Assembly: GCA_003526525.1 (NCBI GenBank)
Contig: DPVV01000333.1
Location: forward strand, 1 to 6,721
Reading direction: 5' to 3'
DNA length: 6,721 nt
Origin: Lachnoclostridium phytofermentans
GTDB lineage: Bacteria > Bacillota > Clostridia > Lachnospirales > Lachnospiraceae
A model generated the notes under the pieces. It was not told where the DNA came from, searched no databases, and worked only from the letters and a program-made list of their open reading frames with translations. Position numbers and translations under genes: made by a program. Below are positions 6,714 to 6,721 of the stretch, piece after piece (positions within the stretch are counted from its first letter, which is position 1; each line of letters starts with the position of its first letter).

Positions 6714-6721
6714 TAATTCTG

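Overview
The window is AT-rich and has closely packed genes, strong AAGGAG- or AGAGGAG-type ribosome binding sites, and a membrane-tethered AraC-type regulator. It also carries a large cytoplasmic transglutaminase-like protein of a kind seen in clostridia and Bacteroidetes. Together these suggest a low-GC Firmicute, most likely a Lachnospiraceae-type clostridium. That assignment is inference from style and gene families; no marker gene is present. There are no rRNA, tRNA, CRISPR or insertion-sequence features, and no stretch over 300 bases lacks a gene.

Layout: three genes run leftward on the minus strand and look like one operon. In transcription order they are (i) a 766-residue two-pass membrane protein with an extracytoplasmic sensor region and a C-terminal AraC-type DNA-binding domain (3120-5420), (ii) a 927-residue protein with a full transglutaminase-like core, a second degenerate core, beta-sandwich segments and a thioredoxin-like C-terminus (291-3074), and (iii) the first 76 codons of a YitT-family membrane protein that runs off the left edge (1-229). 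The gaps are 45 and 61 nt and show no terminator. A divergent intergenic region (5421-5635) separates this operon from a rightward 106-residue protein of unknown function (5636-5956). That gene faces, with only 4 nt between the stop codons, a leftward CcdA/DsbD-like membrane electron-conduit gene (5961-6713).

The regulator probably senses an external or envelope signal and may control its own operon. The substrate of the transglutaminase-like enzyme and the solute handled by the YitT protein cannot be read from the sequence. The two most distinctive local structures are an 11-unit, 18-bp in-frame minisatellite inside the transglutaminase gene (residues 481-546) and an exact head-to-tail 29-bp duplication of that gene's ribosome-binding and start region. 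In the duplication, the upstream copy has lost its start codon and gained an early stop. I found no clear evidence of a wholly new defence or mobile system. The most promising uncharacterised unit is the regulator/double-transglutaminase/YitT operon.
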